Numbered from the stretch's first letter, positions 24,101 to 34,856 are shown. The stretch is DNA of 64,000 nucleotides from Myxocyprinus asiaticus (GCF_019703515.2 NC_059356.1:24977197-25041196); one strand, 5' to 3'. The notes: generated by a model from the letters alone, not told the origin. A program made the numbers and translations.

Positions 24101-27100
24101 TCCAATCACCAAAAACACATCTTAATACCAGGTGGAAATGGGGTCATTGAACCAGATTTTAGAAACCACCTGTATGTTCAAATAACTTTATAATATATAT
24201 GGATAACAGTAAAGCAAATCTATTTTGGCTGTCTCAATTGCTTCTGTCTCTTCATGAAATCCCAGACTGACTTGATGTTGAGATCCGGGATCTATGGGGG
24301 CCATACCATCTGTTGTAGGGCTCCTTGTTCTTCTGTTCAATTCTCTTTGCAAAGCGAATCTAAACTATCTAAAATTGATATTCCCTACTGATACACTAAT
24401 AGCAGAATATATAAAATAACCGTTTTAAGACAAATGTTTTTGTGAAAAATAAAATGTGCCTAAGACTTTTGCATAGAACTGTGTGTCCTAAGAATAATAT
24501 AGCCATCATACTGACCTATCTGATTATCTTTGGTGTTTTCTTTGACAGAGCAATCCAGACGAGATGACTTGGAGTCTCTTGGCTATGTGCTCATGTACTT
24601 CAACCTGGGCTCTTTGCCATGGCAGGGTCTAAAGGCAGCCACAAAGAGACAGAAGTATGAGCGTATCAGTGAGAAGAAAATGTCCACTCCCATTGAAGTC
24701 CTCTGCAAAGGATACCCATGTAAGCTACTGCCACTGTTATCATTGCTTTTTTAGCTTTTGTTTTTTTTTTGATTGTAATGAGCTGTCAGTAATAGGTTGT
24801 GGTCTCCATTTCAGCTGAGTTTGCCACGTACCTCAACTTTTGCCGCTCTCTTCGCTTTGATGACAAGCCCGATTACTCTTACCTGAGACAGCTCTTCAGG
24901 AACCTTTTTCACAGACAAGGCTTTTCATACGACTACGTTTTTGACTGGAACATGCTCAAATTCGTGAGTATTCATGCTGGTTGACTTTGCAAAGTCACTA
25001 TATTTGTTCATTTGTTGTTTGTCATGTCAATCCAAACCTATATGATGTTCTTTCTTCCATGGATCACAGCAGAAGATTTTAGGCAGAATGTTTTGGACTG
25101 ACAGCTTCAGTCACCATTCACTTTCATGGTATGGAATAAAGATACATTGAAAGTGATGGTGACTGAGTCTGTCAGTCCCTAACATTACACTTTTTGTGTT
25201 CCACACAAGAAAGTCAGTCATATGTGTTTGGAATTACCTGAGGGTGAGGAAATAATAACAAATATTTTTAGTTTTGGCTAAACTATCCCTTTAATGATTA
25301 ACTGCTTCATTCTTGGTGTGGTGTTTAGGGTGCAAACAGAGCAGCAGAAGATCCAGAGAGAGAGCGAAGAGATCGGGAGGAAAGATTGCGGCATGGGCGG
25401 AATCCTGCTGCCCGTGGCATGATGCCTTCCGGCTCAGGTAGACCCAGAGGAACACAAGAAGTAGCACCGCCCACACCCCTCACGCCAACCTCACACACAG
25501 GTAAAGGTGTTCTGCGTGTCAGTGGTGCTCTACTGCCTGTTGGCACTTGTTTGTTTTTTGCTGTTTTCTTTTTTTAACTACAGGAAAATAAGCTAGCACA
25601 TTTTTAAGCTCAAACATCCGAGGACATGTTTTTGTTTGCTTGTGCATGTGGATATTGTTTTAATTTGGAAAGTACACAAGGCTATTCTCTCTCTTCACTG
25701 CTTCGCAATAAGGCAGATTTGTATTGATCGGCTACTTTTTTTATGTCATATTGCTTGTCGTCTGAGATGAGAGGAAGTGGTTAAAGGGTTGCAGACTCTT
25801 TGCCTTAACAGGATGCTTGTTAGACATGACTGACATTGTCTGGCTTTTGAGTAGCTGTTTACACACACAAGACATTTGGGCATACAGACTCATAACCCCA
25901 CCAGATGTCACATCTACCATGTAAACTTCATGTAGCATTACTGTGTCTTTAATTCAAATAACACGTATTCTCTGTGGAGCCCTGAGTTTTATGTAATGCA
26001 GTTTTTCCAGTTTGGTGTAATTACATTGTGGTGTAGAAGTTCCACATTGGAAAACAGAAGCATGTTTTGTTTTGATGGAGTCTCAGTGGCCAAACTTTTT
26101 CCATTTTCTGTGCTTTCAGTGACCGCTTCCCTCCTTTTGTCTTTTTCTCAGGAATGGAACGAGAGAGGAAAGTCAGTATGAGATTGCACCGCGGTGCCCC
26201 CGTCAACATTTCCTCCTCTGATCTAACTGGCCGACAGGACACCTCACGCATGTCCACAACACAGGTAGCAACTTTTAAGTCGAAACCAGCCTTTTTGCCC
26301 ATAGTCGCCTGTGTGTTTGGCAGCGGTGCCAGTATCTGGCCCCAGGTCCACTGCTCTTAAATGGCCCTTTGTCTTTATTTCCTGTCTATTTTGAAGACAA
26401 ATGGGACTCGCTTTAGTTAGAAGGGCTTCATAAACAGGCACACTCTTCTCAATCACTATTCAGAAGCGAGACAAAGAAAAAGATGATAGGGAATGTTTGC
26501 CATGTAAGAGTGCTAAGATGGAGCTTGTGTCTGCTCTGGCCTGGTCTGGTACATTGTGTAACCATTGCCATGTAGAATTGCATTTGCATAGAGTTCTTTT
26601 CTAAACTTGTACATTCCTGAAATGCCGCCCACAGTCATAATTTTGTCAACAGAATCTCTGACGATTTGAATATTTGCTATCTTACTGTAACAACACCTTT
26701 ATTCAGATCCACATTTTTAGGTGATGACCACATTGTTGATTTCTTTACAAATATATTTGTTTCCCCCTCCACCAACCCACCCACCCACCTCAGAATAGCA
26801 TTCCCTTTGATCACCACAGCAAGTAGATGCTCGCCATGCTCTGGCATGAAAGACAGCATTGGGTGAGTGACAGTTGGGTTCAGTGTTTTTTTTTCTTTTT
26901 TTTCTGGACTACCTCCACCTCCCTGCACTCAGTAATAGACTCCCTGTCCCACATCACTGCTGCACGGCTGTTACGCAGCACATCACTCACGCGAGGCTCA
27001 ACCCCATAGAATTCCCGGCTCTAATTCAGATGAAGCGCTCTAATGTCTGTATTTCGATGAAATATAAACATGGTGAAACCACCAGCTTTTATAGCTGGGA

Positions 27101-30100
27101 TACTTGCGTAGTTGATTCTGGTTTCATCCTGGTTTACCGCTTACGACCTCACGCACACTAATGTCTCAAACTGTATTTTTAATCCCTACAAAGAAAATAA
27201 TTCATAACAACAGATGATGTGATTCGTTACACACAGATGGACAGTACTGTTATCCTCTGAGCCATTTTTAACTGAATTTAAATTGTTGGGCTATAGCTTA
27301 TTTTTACAAAATGTGCTAAAACATAAGCCTCTGATGGTCCTGAAATGTTCACAGCATCATTTCAACCCCTAATGGGCCAGATGAGGTATTTGGAATATGA
27401 GATTTCCCCTTAGTCGTTTAAATGTCTCTTGGTGCTGACCAAATGCCCTCTTGACATATGAACTAAACAGTGTATTGGCTTACATATCTTAATATGTCAG
27501 TGCTTAAATTTTACATTAATTCACAGATGATAGATGACAGTGTGATCAACAAAATAACAGAAGTTCTGTCTGCCATGAAAATATTTATTGCAATGCAAAA
27601 CATGGGCATATGCCCACTAAACCATCTGCCACCACCATCCAATATACTCCAGAGCAATTACTAGCAATAATTAAAGGCATAGTTCACCCAAAAATAAACA
27701 TTTGTCATGATTTACTCTCCCTCATGTTATTCTAAATGTATATGACTTTCATCCATAAAACATATATGGGTATGTTAGGCAGAATGTTATAGCTTCAGTC
27801 CCCATCTACTTTCATTGCATCTTTTTCCACACAATGAAAGTGAATAATTAAAAAAAAAAAAAAAAAAAAAAATTACATTCATTAAAAAAGAATGGTGACT
27901 GATGTGCTGCCATTTTGCCTAACATCTCTTGTGTTCCACAGAAGAAAGTCATACAGGTTTGGAACAACATGAGAGTGGTTGAACTATCCCTTTAAACAAT
28001 AGTTTATCAGGCTTATCTTAGTGTTCGGAGAGCTGATCTGAAATCAGTACCATAAGCTGTAAAGAATTACAAATAGAAGTGGTGCTGTGAAGCGCCCTCT
28101 GCCTGTGAGTGTGTGTTTCTACACTGTATTGTGTGACGTGCTGGTAACCTCTAGTTGCCTGGGTGTGGATGCCTCTTACTGTGTAAATCTCTTAACCCCC
28201 AGCACTTGCTGGCTCTCTGGCATGCAGTGTGATCACCCGCACTTGCTCCTGCACCTACTGAACAAAGCAGCTTTACACTGAAAGGGATCATTCACCCAAA
28301 AATTAAAATTCTATTATTTACTCACCCACATGTTGTTCCAAACCAGTATGACTTTCTGCTGTGGAACACAAAAGGAAATTCTAGGCAGAATAATAACCTT
28401 TCATTGTATGTACGGTGACTGAGACTAACATTGCCTAACATCTCCTTTTGGGTTCCACTAAAGTAAGAAAGTCATACAGTACAACATGAGAATGAGTAAA
28501 TGACAGCATTTTCAATTTGGGAGAATTGCTCCTTTAATAGCCTTTTTGCTTTCTAATTATTATTTTTTAAAGTGTAAAACTGCTGCCTAATATGTTCTCT
28601 GTTTACAGAAAACGGCCCCCTTTATTTTTGAGCACAATTAAATCTGATGCTTTGTGAAGTGTAAGCTTATCTGTCTACTAGTATGTATTGTAATCTTTTT
28701 AGCAGTGTTGCTGTGAGCTTTTTCAGATTTACTGAATGGCTCACCTCTGCAGCTCTTTTGTTCCCTCTGTAACGTCAGAGATGTATTCACCCCCGCCCTT
28801 TTGGGAGGAGCAGTCACATGATTGGTTAAATTCACTGCTCCTAAGTCCTCTTGGGCCCCCTGCACTGCCTTGCCTTTGACGAGGAGTCATGAAAAATGTA
28901 TTGCCACCTAGTAATTAATCACCACTAGATTTTATTGTGCATCTGAAGTTACAAGAGACAATTAGATGTTGCTCCTCCCCCACTCTTGAAATGTCAGCTA
29001 TTTGTGTTCCAGTGTGGAAACAAAAATACCCTGTGTTATAAGCCTTGTGTCCCTTGATATTTCCATCCTTCTCCTGCCACACGCCCCCATGTTGTAGCAG
29101 GCCATGGGGGGGAACTTGAAGGATGGTCCTAGGACCACTTAAAATATTTAGAATAATAGAATAAAATAGGCTATTTATGATTGTCTCAAAGAAAAAGAAC
29201 CTTATATTTTTGTAATGTTATGTTGCTTTATCTTGAGATTGGCTTAGTATAAGTACACTGAAAAACAGACTGGAGACATGATTTCATGTGAATGGTATCC
29301 TGCACATTGCTGTGACACTGTCAAACTGAGATGACTTGTGGGAAACAAAAGTCACAAGGGGGACAATGGACTGGGCAATGGCTCTGTTGACACAGCACTA
29401 AAATAGATGGTAGCGGTCTGGTTATAGAAGTTTAAATCCCACATCATAGGCAAATTGATTTTTAACAATAGCTTGTAAACCTTTAAAGACAGACCTACCG
29501 TGAGTTCTGAGATTGTTAATCAATGGTAGATGCTTCTGTTGAAGCCATCAGTCTGCGTTATTTCAACTTCAGTTGAATTGTAGTGTTTTAATAGCAGAAT
29601 TTCTCATTAAAAATGACTCTACCCATGTAGCTGAAAAGAAAAGATCCACCAATAAGAGAATCGTGGCAAAAGAGCTCGGGTGTTGAGGTCTGCACATGAC
29701 TGTTTTTCCATCCTGCTCCCACAAGTTTCTATCCTGCACCCGAACGTCCCTCTGAATTTTACTTGCATGTTCACCCGCTCTATGCCCAGTGATTTTCTTC
29801 TCGACAGCTTCCGTTCCAGTAAACCCTGCATTTGTTTTCCACATAGGGCAAAAGCCATACAAATAGACAAGTGTACACAAAGAACGTTTTATTTTGTCTG
29901 TTATTGCTATTATCAGATGACGCATGAAATGATGCCCATCTGACTTGCCTGACATTGATTTCTTAAAGGGGTTATGACATGAGGAATCCCATTTTCCTTG
30001 ATTTTTTGACATGAGATCATTGTACTTTAAAAACCTACTGTAAGTTTCAGAACTCAAAACTTCCTCCTCACTGCAAAAAAAATAAAAATAAATAAAAGCA

Positions 30101-31278
30101 TTTTTTTCAAACCAAGCTGCCAAAATGACTCTACTTTCTCCACATTGTGATGTCACACTGTGGTAGACATTTGCATCTGACCTCCTCCACAACAACACAT
30201 CGCCTACTTTACCTTATCACTTCCGTAGCCCCGCCCAATAGTAGTGACCAGTCAGATGGAAAGTATAGAGCAGGTCAGTGAAGGACAGAGAGACAATCAT
30301 AACAGTGGCTGTTTACGGTCAATTCTTAAAGGAGCAGCAGCACCAAAACCCAGCACTTCTGAAAGGGTCAAAATGAGGGTGGAAAATTATCATGTTTACA
30401 AATATGACTTTTGTTTGCAAAAAACTTTACTACTATTATAAGTGAACCTCAAAAAACATATTAAAATAATAAAAAAGGCGTGTACTGATCCATTTAACAC
30501 TAAATTGACCATTTTCTAGTCCGAGTTTCACAACCTTTGACGCAGTGTGTCTTTGCTCTGCCATTCTTCTAAAGCGCCATTGAATACCTACATAGCCTGC
30601 TCTTAATATTAGATAACTTGATGCACGTGCTGTGTGCACATTTTTACTTTGCATTTTCTGTTTATTATCAAAAATAAATTAGTTGTAAAAGAAAATGATT
30701 ATTGTTTGATGTGTGCTTTATGAACGGAACCATAGTTGACAACTAGTCCTCTGTTATGTCACTGACATGCTTATAAAGTTAAATGAATGAGTCAAGTGTT
30801 TTATTTGCTGACAATCACTAATGTTAGGGCTATTTTTCAACCTCTCTCAGTGTATGAAAAATGGCAGTAAATAGGGATATTGTTTGGTCATATAGTGAGA
30901 GACAACACCTGTTAAGTGCTTGGGCGAAGGAAGCAATACAAGAAAATAAATGGAGCTAGAGATTTTTTGATGACATATTTGAGAGGATGAATACAGCGAC
31001 AGTGTTACGTAATACATTTAGTCTAAAAAAATAAATTATTAAAGATGAAATACAAAGTCTTGATGTTTATTATTGTTATCTGTCAATGTAGTCACAGGCA
31101 TTACATGAGAGTCTGAGGAATTTACTCCTAGGAAGTTGTGATCGGCAACAATCTCCGTTTGGTTTGTGCCATATTGTGTTGCAATCTGAAACTAACTGGT
31201 TTATCTGGCTCTCTTCCTCCATCCCAGGCTCTTTCTCGTGTCACTCCAAGTGGCCTGCAGTCTGCAGTCCCTCGATGA
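15199..31278 (+). CDS. csnk1d: Casein kinase 1 delta, exons 2-8 and two alternative last exons
   Basis: A serine/threonine kinase that phosphorylates PER proteins (circadian clock) and Wnt and Hedgehog components; cytosolic, nuclear and centrosomal. Exons, all with AG/GT borders and matching phases: 15199-15309, 21386-21534, 21897-22125, 24549-24719, 24815-24963, 25329-25500, 26152-26264, then 26794-26826 or 31228-31278. Visible motifs are VAIK with the ATP-binding Lys (K38 in human numbering) in exon 2, HRDVKPDN (catalytic Asp) and [10 protein letters not shown] in exon 4, and [11 protein letters not shown], the CK1-specific replacement for APE. The tail [12 protein letters not shown] and [10 protein letters not shown] is the delta autoinhibitory tail; the epsilon tail differs. 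Exon 1 (start codon and glycine loop, about 26 codons) was not found and should lie upstream. No disruption was seen in the exons. Paralogue a versus b was not resolved. Confidence 0.95.
15310..16280. other. csnk1d intron 2, part without recognisable element
   Basis: AT-rich intronic sequence. A poly-A/T run lies at 15464-15479, with no TIR or exon recognised. Intron 2 as a whole runs 15310-21385 and also contains the SINEs, the Tc1 fold-back and the hAT element listed separately. Confidence 0.5.
16285..16494 (-). repeat. tRNA-derived SINE, reverse orientation
   Basis: Read on the minus strand it begins GGGGGACAGTGGTGGCTCAG (A-box region). It continues with GGTTGGGGGTTCAAGC (B-box) and then the body GGGCCCTTGAGCATGGCCC, GCTCCAGGGGCGCCATATCA and TGACCCTGCACTCTGACCCC. 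It is a different family from the copies at 7439 and 54956, though of the same general fish SINE type. Confidence 0.85.
17024..17864. mobile_element. Head-to-head fold-back of two Tc1 5' halves
   Basis: Flanking TA dinucleotides are at 17022-17023 and 17865-17866. The left arm (17024-17377, minus strand) and the right arm (17435-17864, plus strand) both encode the N-terminal DNA-binding part of the same Tc1 transposase: [13 protein letters not shown] (right arm only), [38 protein letters not shown]. They point away from a short centre. No catalytic DDE domain is present. The arms differ by scattered substitutions, so the palindrome is old or came from two diverged copies. Confidence 0.85.
17868..18929. 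other. csnk1d intron 2, no element recognised
   Basis: Mixed-composition intronic DNA between the Tc1 fold-back and the SINE. Short frames are present but lack splice-consistent homology. Confidence 0.4.
18930..19321 (+). repeat. tRNA-derived SINE, 5'-truncated copy
   Basis: The A-box part is missing; the copy begins at the B-box (GAGTTTGAATCC). It then follows the same body as 7439-7892 (CTCCTAAGCAACCAAATTGG, GTTGTGCGTGGATACTGTGG, GACGCGGAGGCAACTGAGATT) to CCAAATTGGGGAG and an A-tail. 5' truncation fits retroposition by incomplete reverse transcription. Confidence 0.88.
19896..21322 (+). repeat. TTAA fold-back MITE, copy 2, split by an hAT element
   Basis: The left part 19896-20165 has AGAATAGTTCACCCAAAAATG and the GTTCCATGGAAGAAAGTC arm. 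The right terminus GGGTGAATTGTCTC is cut at 20165, and the last bases CTCTTAAG follow the hAT at 21315-21322. Without the insertion the MITE would be about 280 bp. Confidence 0.78.
20166..21310. mobile_element. Non-autonomous hAT element with perfect TSD ATTGTCTC
   Basis: It starts TAGAGCCTGACCGATAC and ends GACCGATATATCGGTCGGGCACTA, with imperfect TIRs (TAGWGCCYGACCGATA) and extra palindromic CGATATATCGG. The TSD ATTGTCTC is at 20158-20165 and 21311-21318. The 1145-bp body has no transposase frame; it includes a tandem duplication of about 60 bp with AAAATAAAGAATAAATAAAA and AGTATCAGTCAAATGCTGAC (20405-20570). Its right end is 75 bp before csnk1d exon 3. Confidence 0.9.
22776..24023 (+). mobile_element. 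Tc1 element (CACTATATTGCC family), full length 1248 bp
   Basis: The TIRs are short: CACTATATTGCCAAAAGTAT with TCGCTCACC at the left, and the exact reverse complement at the right (GGTGAGCGAATACTTTTGG, then CAATATAGTG). TA duplications are at 22774-22775 and 24024-24025. It carries one transposase gene disabled by nonsense codons only. Confidence 0.93.
22862..23941 (+). pseudogene. Tc1 transposase pseudogene, no frameshift, three nonsense codons
   Basis: One frame runs from ATG 22862 (or 22910, [10 protein letters not shown]) to TAA 23939. It covers the N-terminal helix-turn-helix ([20 protein letters not shown]), the GRPR motif, and the DDE domain WSDES (first Asp near 23372), FQHDCTP (second Asp near 23643) and [11 protein letters not shown] (Glu near 23750). 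Internal stops are TAG 23162-23164, TGA 23771-23773 and TGA 23780-23782. The last two stand where the family has Arg (CGA to TGA). Length about 360 codons, as expected for Tc1. Catalytic residues are intact. Confidence 0.92.
24190..24482 (-). mobile_element. Remnant of another Tc1 family
   Basis: The right edge reads GTGCCTAAGACTTTTGCAT and then AGAACTGTGTG, the reverse of a Tc1 TIR of the type ACAGTxCTGTGCAAAAGTCT. Inside, GACTTGATGTTGAGATCCGG and GGGGGCCATACC look like the reverse of a Tc1 transposase segment. Both the left end and most of the gene are missing. Confidence 0.55.
25018..25294 (+). repeat. TTAA fold-back MITE, copy 3
   Basis: Family text TCCAAACCTATATGATG, TTCAGTCACCATTCACTTTC and GTGTTCCACACAAGAAAGTC leads to the right end AACTATCCCTTTAA (TTAA at 25291-25294). 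The left end has decayed. It lies in the csnk1d intron before exon 7 and ends 34 bp before that exon. Confidence 0.7.
26794..26826 (+). CDS. csnk1d: csnk1d alternative last exon, [10 protein letters not shown] form
   Basis: After a pyrimidine-rich tract ending CACCTCAG the exon reads [10 protein letters not shown] and then TAG. It joins in frame to exon 8 (...RMSTTQ). It corresponds to the short C-terminus of mammalian CK1 delta isoform 2 (NSIPFEHHGK). Splicing to this exon rather than to 31228 sets the last residues of the autoinhibitory tail. Confidence 0.88.
   Translation, partial: NSIPFDHHSK
27671..27995 (+). repeat. TTAA fold-back MITE, copy 4
   Basis: TTAAAGGCATAGTTCACCCA at the left and TTGAACTATCCCTTTAA at the right, with inverted arms and a poly-A/T centre (27848-27872). 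It lies between the two alternative csnk1d last exons. Confidence 0.85.
28279..28536 (+). repeat. TTAA fold-back MITE, copy 5
   Basis: Left end AAAGGGATCATTCACCCAAA and right end GGGAGAATTGCTCCTTTAA, with the family's inverted arms GTTGTTCCAAACCAGTATGA and AAGTCATACAGTACAACATG. It lies between the alternative csnk1d last exons, 280 bp after copy 4. Confidence 0.8.
29963..30497 (+). repeat. Probable TTAA-bounded MITE of another family
   Basis: It begins TTAAAGGGGTTATGACATGA, a form common to fish TTAA MITEs, and a TTAA occurs at 30494-30497. The right TIR is not clearly the inverse of the left, so the right boundary is a guess. It overlaps the long antisense frame at 29569-30198. Confidence 0.35.
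31228..31278 (+). CDS. csnk1d: csnk1d alternative last exon, SGLQSAVPR form
   Basis: After CTTCCTCCATCCCAG the exon reads [16 protein letters not shown] and then TGA, in phase with exon 8. It corresponds to the C-terminus of mammalian CK1 delta isoform 1, which ends in SGLQSVVHR. It lies 4.4 kb beyond the other terminal exon and leads into the long 3' UTR. Confidence 0.88.
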   Translation, partial: ALSRVTPSGLQSAVPR

Positions 31279-33300
31279 GACCCTACGCTCTCCTCCAGAG
31301 CAGACCAACAGCCCTGATCTGCACTAGGACTTCTCCAGCAGCCTCTAACCATGTGAAATCAACCTCAGCAAATCAAATCTAATCAGAAATTCTTTCATCC
31401 TTCCTCTCAAAATTAAATACACTCGAGAGTCACGCAAACTCAAGAAATTGAAAAATGTTTTTTTTTTTTTTTTTTGGCACTCCACACTCAAACATGTTCA
31501 CACCTACACATGCACACAACTCAAAAGACACCAAGGCACATGAATTGTGCTTTTTAACATCGCTGTGGCGAGATGGGAGGGACGGAACAGGCAGGGTGGG
31601 GGGGCTTGATACTTTGGCCATCGCTGCCTTTGCCCCGATACACCAGGAGGAGAGGGCCAACCTCCTGCCATTCAGGGGCCTCTTCACAAACAGAGCGTTT
31701 TGGCTGAAGCCACGTGCAACTGCTCTGATACTGCGGCTCACCCTCTCCTGTTGCAAAAAATTACTTTGACACAGCTTGGAATGCAGCTGTACTGATAGCC
31801 ATTGACATTTTGCTTACCATTAACCTTTTTATTTGGCCTTTCGCTTGTATACAACAGATTAAATTGATTTCACACTGGCTTCAGTCTTTTGCAGGTGAAT
31901 TTTTTTTTAACAGCATTAAAAAGCTTACTGAAACTGACATGCAGAATTAAATGGATTTGAAAGCCTGTTAAGATTGTGGCAGGATGAAGGCAATGTCCTT
32001 TTTATGTCTTTTTCTAGTTTATTATGTGGAAGGCCAGACTAAGAAACATACAGCAAAATAAAGGTTTGTAAAAGGCACCACAATACCACCTTCGTACTAT
32101 TACACATTTTAAGATGACATTTTTTAGTTTTCTTTGCATCAAACAATCTGGCCCTCTTTAACTCAACTTGCTCATTGATTTTATTGCGTTCCTGTAAGCT
32201 TTTCATTTGTTTCTTGAAAGCTGTGAAATGCCTGTACTGTAGAGATATTGATGTTATTAATGTTGCTGTTTGTTTCTTTTTACCCCCCAAACTAAGGTTA
32301 GTGGTTTTACAACAATGTGGGTGCATATATGGTTGGATTAAGACTGTTGGACAGTGTCCACATTCACTAAAGTACATTTATAGTAGGACTTCTATAATGA
32401 GAAAAAGGGCTTCATCTTTCCAAAGGAGGGTATGAACATTGTATTAACATTTGTTCTAACCTGAGAGACTTGGGCATAAGTTGAGACAGACTTATTTGTT
32501 TAAATGTGCATTTGGATCCAGAAATGGATGTCTCGAGCCCAGCTTGTCTCATTTGAGGGTACACCAGCAATCATTGAAGCCATGCCTGATTGATTTTCTT
32601 TTGACTGACACTTTTTGAAATTGAGATGCAAGTTTTTCTTTTTCCAACTTTATTTTCAAAGTATTACAGATGCTTTTAGTACATTTCTCTTGTTTCAGAA
32701 GTGTGGTTTCTTGACTTACTGGTGCTACAAGTCACAGAGGAAGTGGATGGCAGCCTGCCTTTCCATATCATTCAGCATAGTAGAGCATAGGCTTATTCTG
32801 TAGTCATGGGGTGGGGGGGACTAGTGGTGAAACTCTTAAATTCTGTTGTCATGTGTATATAGGATGTTTCTAGTGATGGCAAAGTACCATTTTTCATAGC
32901 CACTGTCTGTGTGTGTGTATGTGTGTGTGTATTGTGAGTATGGGGAAATGGCTAGTGCTTAGAGAGGTGAGAGGGACTTTGTTCCGTTCTAGATTTGCTA
33001 AGTTAGTATTTTTTCTCTTCACTGGTGGTCTCACAGAAATAGTTGCTCCAGTACTTGTTTAAGTTTAGGCACAAGTGCACTCTTGTCTGGGATCGACTGA
33101 TTATGGATTTCTCTGTTTCATTTTCTGGTTCATTCTACACATGACTGCTTGGCCAGTCCTGCTTCACACAAGCATTACACTGTGCTGTATCAGGTGGAAT
33201 TATGGAAATCTTCCTTCCCTGGGGGATTTTATTTTCCTCATTTGTATTGCCACTGTATTTGTGTATTTTAAAATGTGTAAATAAATTAAGTACTTGTAAG
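31279..33300 (+). other. csnk1d: csnk1d 3' untranslated region (putative)
   Basis: About 2 kb without conserved coding frames follows the distal stop codon. A canonical AATAAA is at 33280-33285, with TACTTGTAAG and T-rich sequence just downstream. A short GT repeat lies near 32906-32932. The extent is inferred from the poly-A signal only. Frames inside it, such as 31455-31769, are taken as chance. Confidence 0.6.
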
Positions 33301-34213
33301 TCTTGTTTGTTTTTCCATGCTTTTTACTCTACATCTTGGTACCCTAAACATGAACAGGGGAAAGTATTTTTATTTTTAGGTCACATCCACACTAGTCCAT
33401 TTTTGTTGGAAAACTGTTTTCAATTTCCTGACGTCATCGTTTTGTAAAATATGTGGTAATGGAGAGCGTTTTTTAAACAGATGGAAAGGATTAAGTTTGC
33501 TCACCAAGGGCTCAATTAGTAGTAATAGTAATAATGTGCTTAATTAGTTTTGCTCTCTATGAATAACTCTTGTTTTGATCATGAAACAATTAGTGAATAT
33601 AATATAGGACAATTATGTGTCTTCAACATTTGTTGAACAGATTTAGTTTTGTGTTTTCAGCACAGAAATATTCAATATCCAGTTATGCTCTGAAGCCAAT
33701 CTGAAAACTGAAACCAATTGTACATTTAAAAGTGAAAGGTAAATAATCCCAGTACTTCTATTTACCAAAGCAAAGACCGTTTAACAGTCTGTTTTTTTTG
33801 TTGTTGTTTTGTATTTGTATGTATACCCGGAACGAATAATTAGCTGTTATATATGAATTTGGCAGGTACTCTGTTTGTGGCTGACTCAGATAGGCACAGT
33901 AGAAAGTCAGTGTGACTGATTCTGGGGCTGCAGAGTCTGTGCGTCTCTTAGCTGCACTGACAAAATCTTTGTCATTGAGGTGGTGAGTAGTTCAAAGATA
34001 TTGGTCCTTAAAGTAATCCAAATGGTACAAGTAGAGCTTTTTCTTCTTGATACACATATAAAATTAGAACCAACACCACCGGGCAGTGCTATCAAATCAC
34101 ATTCCTTTCTCAATGAAATGCTGGGATACACTGCATACTTTTCTGTGATTGTTTTCTAATGAAAAGCAACAATTTAACCATATTTGAAAATTAGCAATTC
34201 AGTCTGGGTACTT

Positions 34214-34215
<2 letters not shown>
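33301..34215. other. Intergenic stretch with nothing recognised
   Basis: Sequence between the csnk1d poly-A signal and a microsatellite. No exon of engase was seen, although the missing catalytic exons would be expected on this side of 40241. Confidence 0.4.
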
Positions 34216-34221
<6 letters not shown>

Positions 34222-34274
<53 letters not shown>

Positions 34275-34293
34275 CAGTGTGTGTGTGTGTGTG

Positions 34294-34325
<32 letters not shown>
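34222..34325. repeat. (TA)n(GT)n(AC)n compound microsatellite
   Basis: About 24 TA units, then a GTGTGT run followed by an ACACAC run. It directly abuts the left end of a Tc1 derivative. Confidence 0.95.
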
Positions 34326-34327
<2 letters not shown>

Positions 34328-34856
34328 GCATTCATAAAGTATTTAGACCCCTTCATTTTTATTTTTTTATTTTTTCTCACATTTAATGCACTCCATACCC
34401 CATAATGACAAAGCAAAAGCCAGATTTTTTTTATAACTGCAAATTTATTAAAAAGAAGAAACTGAAATATCACATTGGCATAAGTATTCAGACCCTTTGC
34501 TAGGACACTTGAAATTGAGCTCATGTGCATCCCATTTCTCTGGATCATCTTTGAGATGTTTCTACACTTTGATTGGAGTCCACCTGTGGCAAATTCAATT
34601 GATTGGACATGATTTGGAAATGCACATACCTGTCTATATAAGGTCTCAGCTGAAAATGCATATCAGAGCAAAAACCAAGCCATGAGTTTAAACCAAGCCA
34701 TATTTCAGTTTTTTCTTTTTAATAAATTTGCAAAGTTATAAAAAATCTGTTTTTTGCTTTGTCATTATGTGGTGTGGAGGGTAGATTGATGTGAAAAAAA
34801 TTAATTATTGAAAGCATTTTAGCAAAGGCTGCAATAACAAAATGTGAAAAAATGAA
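34326..34856. mobile_element. Internally deleted Tc1 derivative (GTGCATTCATAAAGTATT end)
   Basis: The left TIR reads GTGCATTCATAAAGTATTTAG and CCCCATAATGACAAAGC. The inverted counterpart (TTGCTTTGTCATTATGTGG, GGCTGCAATAACAAAATGTG) lies at 34755-34850. Only about 200 bp of the interior, including a transcription-leader-like GTCTATATAAGGTCTCAGC, is left. The outer right end is cut by the next element. Confidence 0.7.

Larger units (their letters stand above)
22147..24146. mobile_element. Fold-back DNA element (TGACCCTGTTTACACC ends) split by a Tc1
   Basis: The left end reads TGACCCTGTTTACACCTGG and TATTAGGATGCGTC. The right end is its inverted relative, ACACATCTTAATACCAGG and TGGAAATGGGGTCA. 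A partial direct repeat of the left end recurs at 22222-22250. It begins 21 bp after csnk1d exon 4, in the intron. The Tc1 element 22776-24023 sits inside it. Superfamily not assigned. Confidence 0.65.

Noticed and set aside
29569..30198. 209-codon minus-strand frame
   Set aside because: No recognisable domain, no splice or promoter context. It overlaps a likely TTAA MITE and lies in the csnk1d terminal intron. Probably a chance frame.
31455..31769. 104-codon frame in the csnk1d 3' UTR (and its antisense)
   Set aside because: Starts in a poly-T run, with no conserved motif. Position after the stop codon suits UTR better.
34222..34325. Dinucleotide arrays considered as a CRISPR-like or structured repeat
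   Set aside because: Simple microsatellite with no spacers; vertebrate context.
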